Source: Nocardioides sp. InS609-2 (lineage in GTDB: Bacteria; Actinomycetota; Actinomycetes; Propionibacteriales; Nocardioidaceae). From it: a stretch of 64,000 bases of DNA. Location of the stretch: positions 2,232,001 through 2,296,000 of the forward strand of contig NZ_CP060034.1 of NCBI RefSeq assembly GCF_023208195.1, in the 5' to 3' direction. The stretch's first letter is position 1, and each line of letters begins with the position of its first letter. Both the position numbers and the translations under genes were made by a program. The notes under the pieces are model-generated. The model did not search any database. It saw only the letters and a list, made by a program, of their open reading frames with translations, and had not been told where the DNA came from. Of this stretch, positions 60,113 through 64,000 are shown in pieces.

Positions 60113-62053
60113 TCAGTTTCGAGAGGGAGGCGCGATGGGCGCGCCGACGAGGTCCCGGACCAGGTCGTGGATGAGGTCGCGACCGTGCTCGGTGAGGATC
60201 GACTCGGCGTGGAACTGGATGCCTCGGTAGTGCGGCCCCCGCACCAGGTGGATGTCGCCGGTCGCCTCGTCGGCCTCGACGCTGACCCCCTCGGGCAGCG
60301 GCCCACCCGTCTTGGCGACGAACGTGTTGTAGAAGCCGACCCGCTCGACCCGGCCGTCGATCCCGACCGGTGACTGGGTGCCCTGGAACACGATGTCCTT
60401 GAAGTCGAGCGGGATGCCGAGCCGGTGGCAGAGCGCCTGATGACCCAGGCATACCGCGAGGAACGGCTGGCCGCGCTCGAGCAGCCGGTCGACGGCCGCC
60501 CGCATCCGCTGCATCTTCGGGTCGGCGTCGTCGCGCGGGTCTCCCGGCCCGGGTCCGACCACGACCAGGTCGAAGTCGTCGAGCGCGCCGTCGACGTACG
60601 CGTCGTGCCGGATCACCTCGCTGGTGAGTCCGAGCACGCCGAGGACGTGGCGCAGCATGTTCACGAAGTCATCCTCGCCGTCGAGGATGCCCACCCGCTG
60701 GCCGGCGAGCGACGGGTCGGGCGGGGCGCCGGCCTGGTCGGTCAGCCAGAACCTGCTGAGCCGCCGGTTGCGGGCGTTCAGCGCGAGCAGCACATCCTCG
60801 TCGTTGACGAGCTCCGCGATGTTCACGCTCGGGGTGGGCGCCGCGGGCACCAGCCCGAACGCGCTGAGGATGCCGCCGGCCTTGGCATGGGTCTCCGCGA
60901 CCTCGTACGCCGCGACGGAGTCGCGCACAAGCGTCGCTCCTGCGGTGACGGTGAGGCTGCCGTCGAGTCCGACGTCGGCCGTGCGGATCACGATCGGGCT
61001 GTCGACCACAGGCCCGCCGGCAGAGTCACGGCCGAGGATCGCGAGCGCGGCGCCGTAGTAGCCGCGGCCGACCGACTCGTACTGCTTGATCAGCCGACAC
61101 GCGTTCTCCACCGGCGAGCCCGTCACGGTGGCGGCGTACATCGTGTCGCGCAGCACCTCGCGCGGGTCACGGGTGGTGTGGCCGGCGAGGAGGTACTCGG
61201 TGTGCACGAGGTGGGTCATCGGCTTGAGGAACGGGCCGAGCACCTGGCCGCCCTCGGTGCAGATGTCGCACATCATCTTGAGCTCTTCGTCGACGACCAT
61301 GAAGAGCTCGTAGATCTCCTTCTCGTCGCGGAGGAAGTCGAGCAGTCGGGTCCTGAGGTCTCCGGTCTGTCCGCCGGTCGAGCCTGTCGAGACCCGGAAC
61401 GTGCCGCTGATGGGGTTCATCCGGACGTCGCCGCCGTGGATGCTCACGTGCCGCTCGGGGCTGGCGCCGATGAGGTAGCGGTCGCCGGTGAAGAAGACGT
61501 AGGTCCAGTAGGCGCCGCGCTCGCGCTCGAGGAGCCGACGGAAGACCGTGAGCGCCTTGCCGGCGTCCCAGTCGGCGACGGTGGCCCGGTAGTGCCGTCC
61601 GATGACGAGGTTGGCGCCCTCACCCTGCCCGATCTCGTCGCGGATGATCGCGCCGACGAGCTCGGCGTACTCGTCGTCGTCGGTCTCGAAGCCACCCCGG
61701 TCGGCGAACTCCACGCCGGCGTCGTCGATCGCGTCGATCACCTCGGCGACCGAGAATTCCAGCTCCGACTCGATGTCGACGACGACCAGCGGGGTGCCGT
61801 CGTCGTGAGCCTCGAAGCCCCGCTCGCGGACCTGCCGGAACGGCACGGCCAGCAACCGGTCGGCGATGTGCCCGTCTGCAGGCACACCCTCCTCGAGGGG
61901 TACGTCGAGGATCGACTCGACCACCCGGCGGGCGCCGCCCACGACACCGACGGTGTCGCGATCACCGGCGCGGGTCGAGCGCCGGATGATCGCCCACGCC
62001 TCGTGCGCCTGGATCGCCTCGATCGCGGCACGGGCAGTGAGCGGCTCGGTCAT
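60113..62053 (-). CDS. Fused PhzE/TrpE-G-type chorismate-amination enzyme (anthranilate or ADIC synthase)
   Basis: The protein has 646 residues. The N-terminal chorismate-binding part contains VRMNPISGTFR, MVVDEELKMMCDIC, TVTGSPVENACRLIKQYESVGRGYYG and DSPIVIRTADV. The C-terminal amidotransferase part contains GPGPGDPRDD, FLAVCLGHQALC and GIQFHAESILTEHG. This domain fusion and these motifs match PhzE (2-amino-2-deoxyisochorismate synthase) and single-chain anthranilate synthases. A GGTCTCGAC-type repeat inserts RVSTGSTGGQTG. No phz or trp genes are adjacent, so pathway is undetermined. Confidence 0.85.
   Translation of the reverse strand: MTEPLTARAAIEAIQAHEAWAIIRRSTRAGDRDTVGVVGGARRVVESILDVPLEEGVPADGHIADRLLAVPFRQVRERGFEAHDDGTPLVVVDIESELEFSVAEVIDAIDDAGVEFADRGGFETDDDEYAELVGAIIRDEIGQGEGANLVIGRHYRATVADWDAGKALTVFRRLLERERGAYWTYVFFTGDRYLIGASPERHVSIHGGDVRMNPISGTFRVSTGSTGGQTGDLRTRLLDFLRDEKEIYELFMVVDEELKMMCDICTEGGQVLGPFLKPMTHLVHTEYLLAGHTTRDPREVLRDTMYAATVTGSPVENACRLIKQYESVGRGYYGAALAILGRDSAGGPVVDSPIVIRTADVGLDGSLTVTAGATLVRDSVAAYEVAETHAKAGGILSAFGLVPAAPTPSVNIAELVNDEDVLLALNARNRRLSRFWLTDQAGAPPDPSLAGQRVGILDGEDDFVNMLRHVLGVLGLTSEVIRHDAYVDGALDDFDLVVVGPGPGDPRDDADPKMQRMRAAVDRLLERGQPFLAVCLGHQALCHRLGIPLDFKDIVFQGTQSPVGIDGRVERVGFYNTFVAKTGGPLPEGVSVEADEATGDIHLVRGPHYRGIQFHAESILTEHGRDLIHDLVRDLVGAPIAPPSRN
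61376..61394. repeat. GGTCTCGAC-type repeat inside the PhzE-like gene
   Basis: On the minus (coding) strand GGTCTCGACAGGCTCGACC, the same core as at 32678-32697. It encodes RVSTGST within a loop of the chorismate-binding domain, between ISGTF and GDLRTRLL. It is in frame and does not interrupt the protein. Confidence 0.65.
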
Positions 62054-62152
62054 GCCCGAAACCCTAGGCCGTCAGAGCCTGGGCTCCGCCAGGCTGTCCG
62101 CGAACCGATCAAGGCGTCTCAACGGTCCCGGTAGGAGGGCAGGGCCCGGCGG

Positions 62153-62569
62153 TCACTCGTCTGGCTGCTGGTCGTCCTCATGGCGTTCCGAAGGAACGTC
62201 GAGCGTTCCCTGCTGCTCGCGGGCCGCTCGGGGCTGGGCGTCCTGCTCCAACTGTAGGAGCGCGAGTTCTTCAGCCAGGGTCTGGGTGCGCTCCTCCAGC
62301 CGTCCGATCTCGTAGCTGTGCTGCATGCTCACGATCAGGAGCAACATGCACGCACCAAAGAAGAGCAGGTTGGCTGGAACGGCAATGCCGAAGAGCTGGG
62401 CAACCCATGCCAACAGGCCAGGTGCCACAGCAAGAACTACCGTGGCGATCGCCACGAGAATCCACAGGGCGGCGTACTTCTCTCGCAAGCGGCGCCGCCG
62501 CAGCATCTCGAAGACCACCACGATCGTGACCGCGGCTCCGAACAGGCCGAGCGCCACGTTCGCCGTCAC
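62153..62569 (-). CDS. DUF2304 membrane protein
   Basis: The protein has 138 residues. Three hydrophobic segments (VALGLFGAAVTIVVVFEML, LWILVAIATVVLAVAPGLLAWV, NLLFFGACMLLLIVSMQ) are followed by a helical, probably coiled, tail with Glu/Gln heptads (EERTQTLAEELALLQLEQD). RRRRLREKYAALWI is the DUF2304 signature. It is coupled to a GT2 glycosyltransferase (ATGA overlap), a very common pairing in surface polysaccharide clusters. GC content is visibly lower than upstream genes. Confidence 0.9.
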   Translation of the reverse strand: MTANVALGLFGAAVTIVVVFEMLRRRRLREKYAALWILVAIATVVLAVAPGLLAWVAQLFGIAVPANLLFFGACMLLLIVSMQHSYEIGRLEERTQTLAEELALLQLEQDAQPRAAREQQGTLDVPSERHEDDQQPDE

Positions 62570-63372
62570 GGCGCCAGCTCAGAATACGAGGGGGCTGCGC
62601 GTTGTTCTGCAGGGAATCCTCGGGGCGTTGCCTCGATGGCAGCGGGCCACCGACGCACCAGGGCGAGTCCGAGCGCCATCACCGCACGCACGAGGTAGAG
62701 ACCGGCACGAAACGGGCTCTGGCTTGCCTGTCCTCCCTGGCGCGGGCGCATGCGGACGGGCACCTGGGTCACGGAACAGCCGACTCGCATGGCAATCACC
62801 AGAGACTCCACAGTGTCGCCCAGGTACTCAGCGGGATAGTGGGCCGCGAAGACCGTGGTCGCTCGCAGGTTTGCCGCACGGAACCCGCTCGTGACGTCCG
62901 TGAGACGTGTGCCCGCCATCCGAGACAGGACGGCGGCCAGCATTTTCATAGCCCAGCGACGAGGGCCGCGGACCGAATAGTCCCCCTCGCCGGCGAACCG
63001 GGCACCGACCACGATGTCGGCATGCTCCAGCCCCGCCAGAAGTGGCACCAGGTAAGCCGGATCGTGCTGCCCGTCTGCATCGATCTGCACTGCGACCTGA
63101 TAGCCGTGACGCACGGCATAGCGATAACCGGCCCGCATGGCTCCACCCACACCGAGGTTGAAGGGAAGACGAACGACGGGAACACCGGCGGCGATTCCGA
63201 CCGATGCCGTTGCGTCGGTGGAGCCGTCGTCGATGACCAGGATGTGCAGATGCGGATGGGCGCGGCATAGCTCATTCAGAGTCCCCGCGAGAGCGGCTTC
63301 CTCGTTCCACGCCGGCACGATGACGAGGACGTCAGACAGATTGAATGAGAGGCTGGGCATCTGGTGCATCAT
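62566..63372 (-). CDS. Family 2 glycosyltransferase (dolichyl-phosphate-sugar synthase-like)
   Basis: The protein has 268 residues. VLVIVPAWNEEAALAGTLNEL opens the GT-A fold; VIDDGSTDAT, LGVGGAMRAGYRYAVRHGYQVAVQIDADGQHDP (DxD equivalent) and RWAMKMLAAVLSRMAGTRLTDVTSGFRAANLRA follow. It probably transfers a sugar to a polyprenyl phosphate. GTG at 63381 and ATG at 63360 are alternative starts. It overlaps DUF2304 by four bases. Confidence 0.88.
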   Translation of the reverse strand: MMHQMPSLSFNLSDVLVIVPAWNEEAALAGTLNELCRAHPHLHILVIDDGSTDATASVGIAAGVPVVRLPFNLGVGGAMRAGYRYAVRHGYQVAVQIDADGQHDPAYLVPLLAGLEHADIVVGARFAGEGDYSVRGPRRWAMKMLAAVLSRMAGTRLTDVTSGFRAANLRATTVFAAHYPAEYLGDTVESLVIAMRVGCSVTQVPVRMRPRQGGQASQSPFRAGLYLVRAVMALGLALVRRWPAAIEATPRGFPAEQRAAPSYSELAP

Positions 63373-63536
63373 ATGTTCCACACGCTCTTGCCTGCTCGTC
63401 AGGCCCCTGACGGGTCGCCAGTTGAGGACCGCATCTTGACGTATGCTGCCGCGATGCTCACACGAACCAGATGTCGCGCGCCTCGCCTGCAGGTCATGGA
63501 AGTCTGGGCCAGGCCTGACGATGTCGGTGGTGCCTT

Positions 63537-64000
63537 GTGAGCCACGCGGAGCAACTCGCGTTCTTTGAGGCCGTCGTTCGCCGCAACACGGGGCTCGTCA
63601 CCGGCGCCAGGATCCTCGAGATCGGGTCGTACGACGTCAATGGGTCCATGCGCGAGGGCTTCGCGGCGGCGGGTGAGTACGTAGGCGTCGACCTGACCCC
63701 TGGCCCCGGGGTCGACGTCATCGGATTCGGGCACGAACTGAGCGAGCCGGACGGCGCCTTCGACATCGCCGTTTCGGGCGAGTGCTTCGAGCACGACCCG
63801 CACTGGCGGGCCACCTTCGAGAACATGTCCAGGATGACCAAGCCGGGCGGTCTGGTGGCATTCACGTGTGCATCCCACGGAAGACCAGAGCACGGCACTC
63901 GCAGAAGCGACCTGACTGACTCTCCCGGCACTCAGGCCGAGGGCCTGGACTACTACCGAAATCTCGTTGCCGCCGATTTCGAGACCTTGCCTCTGTCGTC
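63537..64000 (+). CDS. Class I SAM-dependent methyltransferase, 3' end outside window
   Basis: The open frame from GTG 63537 runs off the right edge (154 codons visible). LVTGARILEIGSYDVNGSM is the SAM-binding motif I; YVGVDLTPGPGVDVIG is motif II; FDIAVSGECFEHDPHWRATFENMSRMTKPGGLVAFTCAS is the rest of the Rossmann core, and the YYRNL...DFETL segment follows. Usual for sugar/glycan O- or N-methylation in polysaccharide clusters. TTG at 63535 is out of frame; other in-frame starts further upstream are weak. Divergent from the GT2 gene. Confidence 0.8.
   Translation, partial: MSHAEQLAFFEAVVRRNTGLVTGARILEIGSYDVNGSMREGFAAAGEYVGVDLTPGPGVDVIGFGHELSEPDGAFDIAVSGECFEHDPHWRATFENMSRMTKPGGLVAFTCASHGRPEHGTRRSDLTDSPGTQAEGLDYYRNLVAADFETLPLS

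Overview
The window is high-GC actinobacterial chromosome and most resembles a Nocardioides or close Nocardioidaceae relative. The evidence is strong GC bias at third codon positions, many GTG and some TTG starts, a DinB/mycothiol-type maleylpyruvate isomerase-like protein, MprAB-type and PknB-type signalling, a DesA3-type acyl desaturase with its reductase, an SCO6745-family protein, and short GGTCTCGAC/GGTTGAGG palindromes of a kind I associate with Nocardioides. No rRNA, transposase, integrase, prophage module or CRISPR array was found. The assignment is inference from gene content.

Layout. 0-5.8 kb: the end of an SGNH hydrolase, a tRNA-Gly(CCC) followed by a four-copy 76-bp tandem array of its own 3' half, a secreted C39-like peptidase coupled to a lipoprotein, DUF2461 and phosphotransferase genes, then a SigE-type sigma factor and its membrane partner, both apparently frameshifted. 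5.9-16.5 kb: divergent ArsR/MFS exporter genes, an Rrf2-type regulator facing a FadE5-like acyl-CoA dehydrogenase, the LysG/LysE regulator-exporter pair, a mycothiol-type isomerase, an SDR and an enoyl-CoA hydratase. 16.6-20.7 kb: a GntR regulator, ACC deaminase and a homodimeric 2-oxoacid dehydrogenase E1-like enzyme that could together consume 1-aminocyclopropane-1-carboxylate. 21.3-25 kb: an oxidoreductase plus DesA3 desaturase operon with a divergent PucR-like regulator. 25-28.6 kb: a MerR regulator with a divergent small membrane protein, a VapBC toxin-antitoxin pair, and PaaN.

28.6-37.4 kb is the signalling block: a membrane Ser/Thr kinase divergent from an ECF sigma factor, with a PaaI-type thioesterase and an M1 lipoprotein peptidase coupled behind the sigma gene. 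Further on, a membrane gene is joined to an N-terminally truncated, DFG-less kinase, next to a MarR regulator. 37.4-41.1 kb is the branched-chain 2-oxoacid dehydrogenase operon (E1alpha, E1beta, E2). 41.3-50.4 kb: a GH43-like secreted protein, a glutathionyl-hydroquinone reductase-type GST, ArsR+MFS, an aromatic/histidinol-phosphate aminotransferase, VanZ, TetR with a carotenoid oxygenase, and a DDAH-type amidinohydrolase. 50.5-56.4 kb: GntR plus an acyltransferase-like membrane protein, a holin-like protein, LMW-PTP, a fructosamine-kinase-like protein, and an MprAB-type two-component system. 56.4-62.1 kb: pabAB, a lipoprotein sulfatase and a fused PhzE/TrpE-TrpG-type anthranilate (or ADIC) synthase. 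62.1-64 kb, with visibly lower GC, begins a surface-glycan region (DUF2304, GT2, methyltransferase cut by the window edge).

The most unusual items are the tRNA-derived tandem array, the clustered frameshifts around the SigE-type sigma gene, the membrane-protein/pseudokinase junction, the kinase-sigma divergent pair, and the dispersed palindromes, two of which lie inside coding sequence. Regulation is unusually legible: seven regulator genes have a recognisable inverted-repeat operator in the gap they share with a divergent target.
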